DNA from: Allodiplogaster sudhausi | Taxonomy: Eukaryota > Nematoda > Chromadorea > Rhabditida > Diplogasteridae | Direction of reading: 5' to 3' | Assembly (NCBI GenBank): GCA_945643635.1 | Contig: CALZFC010000001.1 | Location: 8,557,501-8,621,500 of the forward strand | DNA length: 64,000 bases | Shown: in pieces, positions 22,420-34,800 of the stretch | How positions within the stretch are numbered: position 1 is the stretch's first letter | Layout: the number at the start of each line of letters is the position of its first letter | Notes under the pieces: model-generated | Database searches by the model: none | Told to the model about the DNA's origin: nothing | The model's input: only the letters and a program-made list of their open reading frames with translations | Made by a program: the position numbers and the translations under genes

Positions 22420-23420
22420 CAAAAACTTTAGAATAGGACCGATTTCAACTTCCTTAATCTCTTTACTTCTTATGACTTTACTCTATACAATTAACAAAAG
22501 TTTTAAGCGGGTATTCAATAAATTCCTTAAATAATGTGATTCATACGGGAGCACTAATGAAGGAAATAAAAGCGGAAGAAGAAGAGGGGGGCGGAGAGAT
22601 CCAGAACGGAGGAATCAATAAGAAAGGTGTGATGAGAGTGCCAAGGGAAGGGACAGAGAAAGAGCGAGGAGGGCGGAGGATCACAAATAGGCGACAAAAG
22701 GGTGAGAGCAAAAATAGGTCTCACAAAGGGTCTCCTGAAAAGGGCGATCTCCTAAATGCTCACTCAAAGTTCTCTGAACAAGGGTCCCGACAACATTCAC
22801 AAACAATTCCAATCAATTCTCACGAGTTGGTCTCAATCCTGAACATCTTCTTCATCCAGAGAATACCCAAAACTCTTGGAAGAGTTCCCAAGAACGAACA
22901 CAAATAATATGTGAGCCTTTCAAGGGAAGAGGGCAACAAGTTTATTACTTGTGCAAAGAAAGGACAACGACATATGACAAGGTGGACTATAACGGCGGAA
23001 CAAATGAGCTTCTCTCAAAGGAGAAGAAGCAAGGACGAACCGGCTAGCTAGCCACAAAAAAGTCGAAGTGAGAATAGCATCTCAAAATCATCCAAATGCA
23101 AACGAATCTACTGCACCGATGTAATTCCAGGCGAGAGAATGAGTAGTTTAAAAATACTACATTATAAAAGTTCCACGTGTCAAACTTATTACCAAGAAAA
23201 ACAAATCCGTTTTATAACGAGATTTGTCACCAATCTTCTCACTCATGTGTAATTGCTACCAAGTCTTCATCTTCTTTTTCAGGAGTCATTTTCCGCTTCA
23301 TTTTACTGGTCGAAATGTAGCATCCGTCATTTTAAATGACATGTAGAATAAAGTAGCCATCAGTCGAAAGAAGAACTCGTAGAAGGTAGTGTTTAAAACT
23401 TTTGACAAATTGATTGCGCG
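22420..23420. other. Spacer without supported genes
   Basis: Contains a 123-codon plus-strand frame at 22,536-22,907 rich in Lys, Glu, Gly and Arg, without recognisable domain, signal or splice context. The rest is AT-rich. I see no gene that can be defended. Confidence 0.45.
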
Positions 23421-23424
23421 GCTG

Positions 23425-23765
23425 GTTCTAATTTAATTTCTCATCAGCTTTTTTGGCGGTATTACCGTAGTGAAATGGAAAAGTTTCAGACTGGATTAAT
23501 GTATGTATGTTTGTTTCAGAAAAGATAACATTTGCGGTGTTTAGTATATGTAAAATTGCTCTTTGTATATGAAAAAGGAACTCTCGATCGGAAGATGTGT
23601 TCGAAAATGAATACAAGCTGATCTGAGAAACTGCTTGATTTCAACCAATCTCTCATCGTACGAGAAAATAACCGGCGGTGTTTTCTTTGTGGGCGCGATT
23701 CCCCGGAACCGATTCGCCACTTCCAGCTCAAGGAGGTAGAAAAGTGCTGCTGCAGCTTCTTAGCC
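23425..23765 (+). pseudogene. Acyl-CoA ligase last intron + last exon fragment (1)
   Basis: Plus-strand fragment homologous to the last intron and last exon of the minus-strand ligase gene at 47,715-48,090. The exon part (about 23,650-23,763) reads YEKITGGVFFVGAIP and ends near SAAAAS-stop, matching KKITGGVFFVDSIP and ASAAAAS of the ligase. An earlier in-frame stop and a lost GKI motif show it is dead. The upstream part aligns with the ligase intron, including the GGTTCTAATT block. It lies about 0.7 kb beyond the 3' end of copy 3 and points toward it. Confidence 0.75.
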
Positions 23766-25291
23766 AAGAGATAACATTTAAGGGAGATAAAATTTTATGT
23801 TGAATTCGCGCCTTTTTTGCCTGCCACAAGGGCGAGAGCATGTGATTAACAGGCTAGAATTATCAGGAAAACTCAAATAGATTATGGTTGAATATAGTAC
23901 TCCATAAAAGAAAGTCGCTAATTCCCATCACAAAATGCCAGCTCGTGCAGTTATCGTATTTGTGAGCAGCGCGTTATTGACAATTTGCCAAGAACGCACT
24001 GCTCACAACTTGTTTCAAACCCCTTGCACAAAAGCTGCCTGGATTCACAATCCAGTTTTACTTCGATTTCTAATTTCTCATTGTTGGTTTTTCATAGTTC
24101 GAGTAATTTGGGTTATTAGGTAACATTCGAACATTTTTCACCAAATGCTCTTGAAGATTGTTAAATTTAAGGTACGGTTGATCACACTAATATTTCCCTA
24201 AAGATTAGGCAATTCATTTCAGATGCAAATTACTCCTTTAACATTTCCTTTAGAACATCATGTCTTTGCTAACGCATTTGCAAGCCCAGACGCATATTCA
24301 GAATCATCTTTATAGAGAGAAAATTTAGTTTTCGCCTCCTTTAACTTGTATTCTTCCATTTCCTTGCATGTTTCCTTCTCGATTACCATGCCATTTCTTA
24401 TGATTCCTTGCCAAGTTTTATCATTATCGGATCAAAGAGACGCAAAAAGTAATAGACGTAAAATTAAAATTGCACGATGTTGTTGATGTCTCATCTAAGC
24501 CCTAGCAGCGATGAAGACAAGAGAAATTCCGAGCAGGAGACCGGAAAAGCAGCCAAGGGAGCCGAAGACGAACGAGGACTGGTAAATATGAAATTCCAAT
24601 CTCCTACATCAAGCTCAAATCGCAAATCACCGTAAAAAGTCACGTCTTCTATCAATAACATCATTTTAGATTATTTTTCCTTAATCTTACCGAAATTGTA
24701 AGCTTCTCGCTTCTTACAAGCACGTTCGACTGCTCGAAGAAGACGAAAATTTTGCTCTGAACAAGAGGTTTTTTAAAATTTAAGTGAGAAGAAAGAGGAA
24801 AGTGGAGTCTATGCTAGATACTCGCTTTCTAATATATGACGTTATGTAGTCTCATACAAGATCTTGTTACCTAGGATGTTCAAAGAAAACGTTCCGCGAG
24901 CTAGATGTCCACGGACCTACATATTTGAATCGACTTTTTTTTCGCAACCTCCGTCGGCACTGCACTTTGTAAACTTTAAAAATAATTAAAACAAATGTTT
25001 TGCAGCTTACACCGTACGCATTGATGGATTTCGTTTGCATAGCAAGCCTGGAGTAGTCGACGCTCTGGCAACGACGTGGACTGTGGCACTCGGGCCAAGA
25101 GGCTGGGTTGAAGCCACGACGGGCAAGCATGTTGTCTACGCAGCTTACTACAATCAAATTTAACAAGAAAACTTAATCAAATAATAATTGCATACAGTTT
25201 ATTTTCGAAAAATCAAGAGAGAGATAGGGAGAGAGAAGGATCTCTGTTCAGGAGAAAGTTCGACCTACCAAGAAACAATTACAGTATCGCA

Positions 25292-25648
25292 TACGAGCCA
25301 GGGGATACGGCTCGAGCTGCTCCGAGCGGCTTGAGCCGTACGAGCCAAGTTTAATTAATATCGGAGAGAAATATTCACAGGATATTGCGAACTCGATTTC
25401 TTCAGCCATTAACAACCCGGCAAGTATGCAGTTTCCACAGCACTTTTTTACTTCTACCGATACGATAGTGCACCCGGCAAGTATGCAGTTTCCACAGCAC
25501 TTTTTTACTTCTACCGATACGATAGTGCATAAGTCAAAAATATAAAATTATATGAATAATTTTCTCCGATTTTTAACTTGGCTCATGCGGCTTGAGCCAC
25601 TCGGAGCCGTTCGAACAATATCCCCCGGCTCGTGAGTGGTACCGCACT
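25292..25648. mobile_element. MITE shared with copy 4, carrying a 57-bp internal duplication
   Basis: Inverted ends built on ACGAGCCAGGGGATACGGCT and CCCCCGGCTCGTG, with inner GCTCCGAGCGGCTTGAGCC and GGCTTGAGCCACTCGGAGC. The same element sits in the same intron of copy 4 (33,766-34,045). Copies 1 and 2 lack it. Here an internal 57-bp segment beginning CCCGGCAAGTATGCAG is present twice (25,416 and 25,473). Confidence 0.65.
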
Positions 25649-26947
25649 TCTAGAGTAGATAAGAAGAGGCTCAATTCGGAAACAGCTGCAATATCACATC
25701 TTAGACTTTTCCAGGAATCCACACAATTTCACCTTATCTCCAGGGAATTTCCGTCAAAAGCGGCCGCTTTGACAACTTCGTCGACACTCCAGCTGAGTTT
25801 CTCCTTTGCGTCATCGGTCAGGGAGCTCATTAACGCTGGCAACGCGGCAGAGAAGACGGCCGGCGACTTCCTTCCCTCTTCGAGTATCTGAGTAGAGCTT
25901 GACAATCATACAGTATGTAGTCGCTAATAGGAAAACCCTAAAAAATATCTACATATATGTATATAATACGGAATTGGAAACATTGAGAATTTTAAGTCTC
26001 AAAATATTTATTTCGCATACATATTTGGACAATAATTTGGACGACTTAAGTTTAGTGTCATTGCAGTCGTTATTTGTATCATGAGACTCGAATAAAAGCA
26101 ATGACTTGCCTGATGAAGAGGAGAGAGAGAATCGGGGTCGACCAGATCAGTGAGATGCTGGAGTGAGTCAAGCGCTGCAAACAATTGATTAACCATTGGG
26201 CTTTTAATCCTTTTTCTTCAATGTTTCATTTCCTAGAAAAATATAAATATAATCGTATATCGAGGCTAACAAATGGTGCAAGTCGCTCCAGTGTAGTTCG
26301 CTGAGCAAGTGCACACCTCGGAGACATTTACAAGATCACAGAGGGCGTTCGAGTCCATTTGGACGCATCTCAAGATCAATGTTCTATCCATATTTTTTAT
26401 ATCTTTTGTCAGACTTTTATTTATTTGGCTTTTTTTAAACTTTCATCGATTGGAGATGGCTTCTACTTTAGGGCCGGCTATAAAATGACGTACTGTATCT
26501 ATAAAACTTTGAACTAATCACTCTGATCCATCTCGATTTGCATACTATCTCACCTATTGTCCAATACATATCCCGAGGCGTTAATATATGCAGAACAGCT
26601 GTTGTCGGAGGCATTGGAACTGCTTGTCGAAGAAGTGTCAGGAGACGCAGACGTCTGTGCAAAGATTGAAGAAACTTCTGTTTGAACATTCGGGTACATT
26701 CACTCGAACGGATGTATTATAACATCCATTGAAGCATACCGAAATGGTCGTAGTGATTGAACGAGAAGAAGAAGCAAAAGAAGAAGCGGTGTCAGGAGCC
26801 CGAATTGTTGCCGTCGATGGGTCTGCAATGGAAAAGAGTGGGCTTTTTTCTCTAGTGCTCTCAGGCAGTTGATTCGCAACTCCAACAATGCCAATGCGTC
26901 ATGGCTTCCAGAATTTCTCTTGAGCAAGCAAATATTGTTTAAATGAC

Positions 26948-27521
26948 CAGTTGTAGTTAGCGAAGAAACGGCGGCCGTCGATGTTGCTTGAGTGCTGATT
27001 GATTCAAATGAAGCAGATGTTGAGGCTGAAACAGTTATACTGACAATGAGGGAAAACGCAAATGCTTACGCCCCTTGAGCTGGTTACTTAACAAAACTAA
27101 ACAGAAGATCAGAAAAATGCTTGCGCTTTTGACTAACCTAATTCTTACGGAGGATAGTGACAGTTAAACCTAGAAAACATTTTTTGTTTGTTAAAACCTG
27201 TGGTAGTGGGAGAAGAAATGGTCGATGTGGGTGGTGTAGTGCTGGTTGATCCAGTTGAAGTTGTTGTAGAGGCTGGAGGCAATTAGTCTTGTGGCTTCAA
27301 TTTTTAATCAAACACTTAAAATTAAAGTCATTAAATAACCAGTCGTAGTGAGAGAAGATGTGGTCGATGTGGGTGTAGTGCTGGTTGATCCAGTTGAAGT
27401 TGTCGTAAAGGCTGGAGGCAAATATTCTTGGATAAAGTCATTAAATAACCGGTCGTAGTGGAAGAAGAAGTGGTCGATGTGGGTGTAGTGCTGGTTGATC
27501 CAGTTGAAGTTGTTGTTGAGG
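26948..27521 (-). repeat. Array of Thr/Ser mini-exons, copy 3
   Basis: Four mini-exons of 72-78 nt (26,948-27,025, 27,198-27,272, 27,340-27,411, 27,450-27,521), each flanked by AG acceptors and GT donors. Each encodes a Thr/Ser-rich, potentially O-glycosylated unit such as STGSTSTTPTSTTSS. All have lengths divisible by three and the same phase at both ends, so any number can be joined in frame. Confidence 0.75.
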
Positions 27522-29589
27522 CTGAAAAAACACTCCCGACATTTCAGCTTTTAGTACTTTGTTCTTGCAATTTCTCATACAAAGATGTATACAACATACT
27601 ACATATATAAAACCAATTACTTTTTAATGCTCTGACATACTCGTGGAGTCAGCTCTGCAGTACGCTCCTTTGTTTTGTGGCGACGAGCAGTTGCAGACCG
27701 GCGCAAAATCGATAATATTGCAGGTGGCCGCTGAATCTTCCGCTTGGCACCTACACATTCATTGTTTATCACCAGCAAAACGATTAGAAATCATGCTTCT
27801 TACAACGACTCTTTCATGGCATAGTTTACTAGGGCAGAAAAAACAGGTGGTGGAACTTTTAAACAGCCCCCCCCCCCGGATGCTGGTTCAGGAGAAATAT
27901 GAACGCGACACTACTAAGGTAAGTTTACAAGGTATAAAGCTTGTATAAAAGAATTTTACTACGCACTCTGCATAACTAGCAGATGAACACGGAGACGGGC
28001 ACGTTGCTGCAGAGGGATAAGAGCGAGGTGTACCTGGATCTGGAAACTAGAGCTATGATTATGGAGACCTCCCAAAGGTACGTATGTATGTACATATGTA
28101 TGTATATCCATATATATGTTTCGAAATGATAGATAGAAGCAGCAACCGCTGGTACACGAAATGCCCTTCGTGCTGATGAGGCTGCCACTGGAGCTCGTAC
28201 ACCACACCGTACTGTTAGCGCGGTTCCAGCCACAACTTGCAATGCAATGTTAGTTGACACCACCTCCCACGTGCCGTCGATAGTGTTCTGAATGTATGGT
28301 CATTTCTCAATGATTCAAGACATCTTCGATCAGTAATAACATTTCTGATAAGGCTTGAGATTAATATCAAGTGTTTTCTCTTAAAGTCACTTACTTATAA
28401 GAAAACGGATCATTCTAAAACTGGAGTAATTTAAGAGATCGAAACGAACAATGCCAATCATTCGGCCGATGCTGCAATTGAGTGCGCACATGTCGGCCGA
28501 GTCGGAGACGACGTTCAGGAGGGAAGTGTCGCAATTGAAGCGGTCGCACTTCACGTTCTGCTTGTAGTACTCGCAGCTGTCAGCGCATGTCACCCACTGC
28601 GAGCGCGATCCATGAGATGCTATAACGACTGATATCATATTGCTAATTGTAAGGTAAGACCATCTTTGCAAACTTAAAGCCTAACACCTAAGGACTTTAA
28701 CATAGCTGGAAATTTGTTCATAAATTTGCAAACTGTTGCAGGCAATAGGGCCAAAACTTTACCTATTGTTAGACGGACCTGGCTATAAAATGAAGTAAGC
28801 ATAAAAAAGTTGAGTTATGTACGTATCAGAATGCTAGGGCCACTTTTAATATAAGTGAAGCGAAATAGCTTACCCAGCAAAAGCAGCAGAAACATACAAG
28901 TCAACGGCGACATCATCAGACGGATGGTTTCCTGCAATAATAGCGAGAAAAAATATTAGATAAACGAGGAGGGAGAGCATCCCATCCATGAAATGTACAT
29001 GATCCGCATAACTCTCTTATGACATGAGATGTGACAATTTGATATTACATTCAATGTAGAACCGATTTTGCTGCATTTTGGTCAGCCACAATTTTCGATG
29101 GAAAAGAAATTGTTTGTCACAATTTTTGCTCTGCGAAGAAGTATCGGTACACATCCCGAGTTTATTACTACACTCTGTTAACGAATTTATCTAAAACTTA
29201 CATAGTTTCAGCAAGCTTGAACCCTTTTTCGACTTGTTAGAAAGTTATTAACATTCAAAATATGGCGCAGTCAAAATTTTTACTGTAGTTGTTCTGCGGG
29301 CGCGCATTAAAACCGGCATTTATGTATTACTGTAAAATCATTCGGTACTTCGATTTTCAAATGAGCCAAAAATTCAATTCAGTCTTGAATTCACACCTTT
29401 TGCCTGATATAATAGAGTATTAGCATGATTTTGGAAATAAATCGCTGTTGAGTTTCAGGCTCTTTTAAGGACTTTGAGTGAGGAGATGATGGTGGAAATT
29501 GACATACGATAAACAAGTAGGGAATAAGAATTTCGGTGCCCATTCTCAGCCTTGACGGTTGTTCTAATATTACTGTGCTTAAAGAGGCA

Positions 29590-29757
29590 GACTAACCGTT
29601 CAGTTCACCAGACTCTTTTCACAATTTTGTTATTGTCTTGACTTCACAACACGCTTCGAATCCTTCTTTGACACATTTCCATGGTTATGGATTCGAGAGA
29701 AAGAGATGTGGGAGAGAGAGCAGAGAGAAAGCGGAGGAAGGAAAGACAGACAGAGCG

Positions 29758-29798
<41 letters not shown>

Positions 29799-29900
29799 AG
29801 AACGAATAATGAGAGCGAAAGGTAGAGAGTTGAAACTACGGAATTGGTTAATTTGTAGACAACGAATAATACACATATGCGATTTCTGTTTCGAGGAGGT
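29590..29900 (+). repeat. Upstream repeat family B copy, 5' of copy 3
   Basis: Same block as at 8,060 and 19,680, with a GA-rich tail at 29,690-29,800. The 28,930-29,580 stretch is the duplicated 5' flank of copy 3. No core promoter is clear. Confidence 0.5.
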
Positions 29901-30354
29901 AAGAGAGACTGACTTATATGCCTGTATTGATAGCATGATAGCTTCCAAAGAACTTTCTTTATTATTTCTCATGAATAGTAAGTGCTGTGCAATATTCTAT
30001 TAACTTTTGGGATTTCGTGCATATTTTAATTTGAGAAGGATGAAAGTTAATAAAATTTTCAGGGTAGCATACTCTCTGTTCAATTTTGTAAAAATATTTG
30101 TCCATTACAACACTAAAACTCTCAAAAACGACATTGGTGGTACCTGGGCGTATCTCAGGCTTGGAGGTAGGGTTGGCAATTGATCCGAGTATGGATGTTC
30201 GATATTTTCAGCCAGTTGACAATTACCTGTTTCTCCGGGGCCAGCAGGACTGGGTGATTTAGGAACTTCCCCCCGTACTGATTAGTCCTTAGGTTCTGCC
30301 TTGGGATATTCACTCCCATCCATGAACTGTACATGATCCGCATGACTCTCTAGC

Positions 30355-30360
30355 TCCATA

Positions 30361-30391
<31 letters not shown>

Positions 30392-30625
30392 ATCCTTCTC
30401 TCTTTCCCTTTCCCTTTCTCTCTCTCTCTCATCCTATTTATCTCTCTTTCTCTCTATCTTTCTCTTTTTCTCACTCACTATCTCACTTTCTTTCCTTTCT
30501 CCTCCCATCCCTCTCTCGCTATGTTTGTTTCTATATCCCTCTCCCTGCATCTTTCTTTCTCTCTCCCTCTCTTTCTCTCTTTATCTCTATCACTCGCTTT
30601 CTTTTTCTCTCTCTCATTATACTCT
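30355..30625. repeat. CT microsatellite
   Basis: About 270 bp of (CT)n-rich DNA with occasional TTT and ATC interruptions. No function can be assigned. Confidence 0.9.
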
Positions 30626-30631
30626 TCTTCT

Positions 30632-31190
30632 GTCAATTAGGATGCAAGAGACGAGGAAGGGTTAAAATACCAGCTTTATCTCACGCCAAAGCCTGGTAAA
30701 CCACAACAATAGGGAGAGACGACCGCTCACGAAGAGCCCACACAGGCAAGACTAATTAATGCAGTCAGAAATGTCACGCATCACATTAAATGCTGACGTG
30801 TAACAACAAATAACACAGGACAATAAAATCCATGCATTCATAGAGGGGGGAGCCACCGTGACATCCCCCTCCTTTTAATGCTGGCGTCCCCGACCGCCGC
30901 TCTTGATTCTGCCGTTGCTCGGTTGAAGAGAGAAAGTGACGTGTTGCTTGCCATCGTTTCGCTTGGATGACGTGCTGCTACCCGATCGCTTGAGATGAAG
31001 TCGCTTGAGTTCGGGCCCTTCGTAGTCGATTCGCGGCTCGTCTGGTAGTCGTCGCATGCTGCCCACCGTATCAACTCCCGCACCAATTCCTTCTTCTCTT
31101 CACTTCTCTTGTCCTCTCCGGACAAGCCACTAATCCTTCTCTGCATTATCCTCTTACTCTGCTCTCCCATCTAGCATTTCACATTATCCT
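30632..31190 (-). mobile_element. LTR-retrotransposon fragment: pol 3' tail, polypurine tract and LTR
   Basis: On the minus strand a short basic frame (about 30,882-31,066, with RIDYEGPELKRLHLKRSG) ends just before a purine run AAAAGGAGGGGGA. This is followed at 30,863 by TGTCACGG, the start of a probable LTR that ends near 30,632 (TG...CA). This order (pol tail, polypurine tract, LTR) is the 3' end of a gypsy-type element. The rest of the element is absent. It resembles the 3' end at 42.6-42.9 kb only in layout and a few bases. Confidence 0.5.
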
Positions 31191-31257
31191 GTGACAACAA
31201 CGCCAATGTTGCAAACAAGTATTTCGAACATGTTTCCAAGTACTGACAGAGCGAATG

Positions 31258-31645
31258 CGTGGCTGGTTCTAATTTAATTCCTCACCAGTTTTTTTTATAA
31301 CGGTATTACCGTTGTGAAATGGAAATGTTTCAGACTGGATTAATGTATAGCCTGTGTTTCAGAAAAGATAACATTTGTATGCTATAGTATATGGAAAAAG
31401 TGCCCCATGTACATATGTATATGAAGAAGGAACACCCGATCGGAAGATGTGTTCGAAAATTAACACAAGCTGATCTGATAAACGACTAGGTTTTTTCCAA
31501 ACGCTCGTCGTACCAGAAAATAAATGACGGTGTTTTCATCTTGGATGCGATTCCGCGGACGACGATTCGCCACTTCGAGCGCAAGTAGGCAGACGACGTC
31601 CATATCGTTTCTGCTGCTGCTGCTTCGTGCCAAGAGATTACATTT
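31258..31645 (+). pseudogene. Acyl-CoA ligase last intron + last exon fragment (2)
   Basis: Second plus-strand fragment like the one at 23,425. The exon part (about 31,505-31,640) reads SSYQKINDGVFILDAIPRTT and, after an in-frame stop, ADDVHIVSAAAAS, matching the ligase C terminus. The intron part aligns with 47,860-48,085 of the ligase. It lies about 0.25 kb from the 3' end of copy 4, in convergent orientation. It is not functional. Confidence 0.75.
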
Positions 31646-31877
31646 AAAGGAGATAAAGAGTTATCTTGAATTCGCGCATTTTTGCCAAAGGCGAGAGATT
31701 AACAGGCTAAAATTATTGCTCCTTTAAGCTTTACTCTTCCATTTTCATGAATGTTTCCCTCTCTATTACCATGCCATTTCGAATGATTCATTTCCAAGTT
31801 TTATTATTATCAAATCAAAGAGACACAAAAAGAAATAGCCGTAAAATAAAAATGGCACGAGGTTGTTGATTTCTCAT

Positions 31878-34800
31878 CTAAGCCCTAGCGACAGTGCCAG
31901 GTTGCCCATACATCAACTGTTTGGGCAAATAAAAGAGCTCTGCGATGAAGGCGAGAGAAAAGCCGAGTAGAAGACCGGAAAAGCAGCCGAGGGAGCCGAA
32001 GACGAACGAGGGCTGGCAAATACAAAGGAAATTCTAATCTCCTTCATCTTACTTTAATAACACCATATCAGATTATTTTTCATTAAGCTTACCGAAATTG
32101 TAAGCTTCTCGCTTCTTAGAAGCACGTTCGACTGCTCGAAGAAGACGAAAATTTTGCTCTGAATAAGAAGTTTTTTTCACACATATGTACATAAGTGAGA
32201 ATAAAGAAGAAAGTGAAGTCTATGCTAGATACTCGTTTTCTAATTTATGACACCATGTTGTCTCTCACACAAGATCTTGTTACCTAGGATGTTCAAAGAA
32301 AACGTTCCGCGAGCTAGATGTCCACTGACCTACATATTTGAATCGATTTGTTTTTTTCGCAACCTCCGTCGGCACTGCACTTTGTATACTTAAAAAATAA
32401 TTAAAACAAATGTTCAGCAGCTTACACCGTACGCATTGGTGGATTTCGTTTGCATAGCAAGCGTGGAGTAGCCGAAGCTCTGGCAACGACGCGGGCAGTG
32501 GCACTCGGGCCAAGAGGCTGGGTTGAAGCCACGGCGGGCAAGCATGTCGTCTATGCAGCTCACTACAATCAAATTTAACAAGAAAACTTAATAATTACAT
32601 ACAGTTTAATTAGGAAAGTCAAGCAAAAATAATTCGAAAATATTGCCTTGGCTAAAGTTGCAGGAAGCAACGCGGTCGCGTCGCGCGTAAGCCGCGTACA
32701 TGCAACCGCAAGCTGCGAAGACGCCGTCCTGATAGCAGGAGCGGTAGCAGCCCTATATAGCATGCGTGTACTGGGGGGAGGTGCATTCTTCGTCATCTTG
32801 AGAATGACTATGTCTATGCTTTCATTCACAAGGTAATAATCCAAGTATTTCAAGAATAATTTAAAATGAAACAAGATCTTTTAATGAATAAATATATTAT
32901 AGAAGATAATCTATTCTTCTTCTGTTCGAGGGAAGGAGAGCGAGAGAGAGATAGAGAGAGAGAGGCAGAGAGGGAGAGAGCTAACATCAAGCGTGTAGTC
33001 TCCTCCAAAGTAGAATGAACCCGGCATATCCGCGCTCCCTCGCACACATCCAGTCGATTCTACGTTGTTGACTTCCTGAATCGTTTAATCTCATGGTTTA
33101 ATCCTTTAATTAATTATGTAGGTGCTACTATATTAATTCGAATTGTTTGACAGGTCCCAGAGCGTGCGAAATGGCCTTTGCTCTCAAGGTAGACATCTTG
33201 GCTTGCTGAAAAGAGCTATTCTTAGAATTTTTCATCATAAATCCTCAGTAGATCGATAATGATCATCACGAATAATAAAAAAATGCTGATATAAAAAAGA
33301 TAAGTTTGGAAATGTATTACGAGAGATCGCCTCTTAACACCCACATACATACATACATACATACATATGTACATGAAAAATATGATATTTATTCTTTCTC
33401 TTTCTCTCTTTCTCAGTGTGAGAAAATACAAACGGTCGTGGATGTAAACGTTGACACCAGCGACTTCAGTCCAAGGGACTTGCTCAGATTCGCCGCTCGC
33501 TATTTCTACTGTGAGCCCTGAAACGAAGAGAAGCAGAAAGTGTGACTCTTTTCGCTCTCTCACTTCCTCTCTTTCTGTTTCTCTCTCACCTCGGTCTCTC
33601 ACCCCTCCCCTCATCCTCTCCACTTACCTCCTCTCTCGCCAGCCACTCGTTTCTTGAAGGTTACGTTGCTTTTTCGGTCGTTGAAGGTGAAGCAGTTCCC
33701 GAGGGAAGGATCTCTGTTCAGGAGAAAGTTCGACCTGCCAAGAAACAATTACAGTATTGCATACGAGCCAGGGTATACGGCTCGAGCGGCTCCGATCGGC
33801 TTGACGAGCCAAGTTTAATTAATATCGGAGAGAAATATTCACAGGATATTGGGATCTCGATTTCATTAATAACCCGGCAAGTATGCAGCATCCACAGCAC
33901 GTTTTTTTTTTACTTTTACCGATACGATAAAGTGAATAAGTCAAAAATACAAAATAGTATGAATAATTTTCTCCGATTTTTAACTCGGCTTGTACGATTT
34001 GAGCCACTCGGAGCCGTTCGAGCCATATCCCCCGGCTTGTGAATGGTACTGTACTTACATGAAGTAGTCTAGTTTTGCTCGATTCGCAATCAGCTGCGAT
34101 ATCACAAATCCACACAAGTTCACCTTATCTCTAGGGATTTTTCATCAAAAGTCGCCGATTTGATGACTTCGTCGACACTCCAGCTGAGTTTTTCCTTTCC
34201 GTCATCCGATAAGAAGCTCATTAACGCTGCCAACGCGGCAGAGAAGACGGCCGGTGACTTCCTTCCTTCTTTGAGCATCTTAGGAGAAGAAGTTCTCGAA
34301 AATTATGCAATGGTGTCTATAGTATTCCGAATGAAAAAAACCATCCTAAATACCTTGAAATCGCGGAGTATTTCAAGCCTCAAAATATTCCCTTTTTGCG
34401 CGACACAACTTTAGTGTCATCGGAGTCGTCATTGTTTTCTAGACTCCTAGCGGGTTACAGTATGTATCCGCGTGCTAAGAGCCAACTCGAATAAAAGGTA
34501 AAAACTTGCCTGAAGAAGAGCAGAGAGTGAATCGGGGCCGACCAAATCAGTGAGAAGCCGCATTGACTCACGCGCTGCATTCAATTATGTGGTTTAAAAG
34601 AATATTTTAGTTTAAAAATTTTATTATTTGCATTGTTCCATATCCTAGAAGTACTGTCGTGTATTGTAGCTAACAAATGGCGCAAGTCGCTCCGGTGAAG
34701 TTCTTCGAGCAAGAGCAAACTTCGGAGTTATTTACAACTTCACAGAGGGCATCTCCGTCTCTTTGGATGCATCTCAATATCAGTCATTACATATGTAGGT

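Larger units (their letters stand above)
24495..28916 (-). pseudogene. EGAS-like gene copy 3, internally deleted
   Basis: Signal peptide exon at about 28,870-28,916 (MMSPLTCMFLLLLLG); Cys module with CEYYKQNVKC (about 28,450-28,625); Trp/Cys module (about 28,135-28,290), frameshifted by a TTGCA duplication; small Cys exons (about 27,965-28,050 and 27,645-27,752, APVCNCSSP); four Thr/Ser mini-exons at 26,948-27,025, 27,198-27,272, 27,340-27,411 and 27,450-27,521; linker and split EGF exons (about 26,560-26,660 and 26,275-26,365); 26,110-26,178; finger exon about 25,745-25,890. Then only a stub of the GNC exon remains (to about 25,265), and the sequence jumps at a GA tract directly to the CHSPRRC exon (about 25,012-25,147), the FVFFEQS exon (about 24,695-24,760) and a shortened TM2 exon (24,495-24,580). 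At least five channel exons are missing and one conserved Cys reads Ser. A DEG/ENaC ectodomain cannot form, so it is a pseudogene. Confidence 0.75.

Noticed and set aside
22536..22907. 123-codon Lys/Glu-rich plus-strand frame as a gene
   Set aside because: Low complexity, no domain, no splice or promoter context; could not be supported.
25592..25891. 99-codon plus-strand frame (and its equivalents at 12,588 and 34,160)
   Set aside because: Antisense shadow of the conserved minus-strand finger exon.
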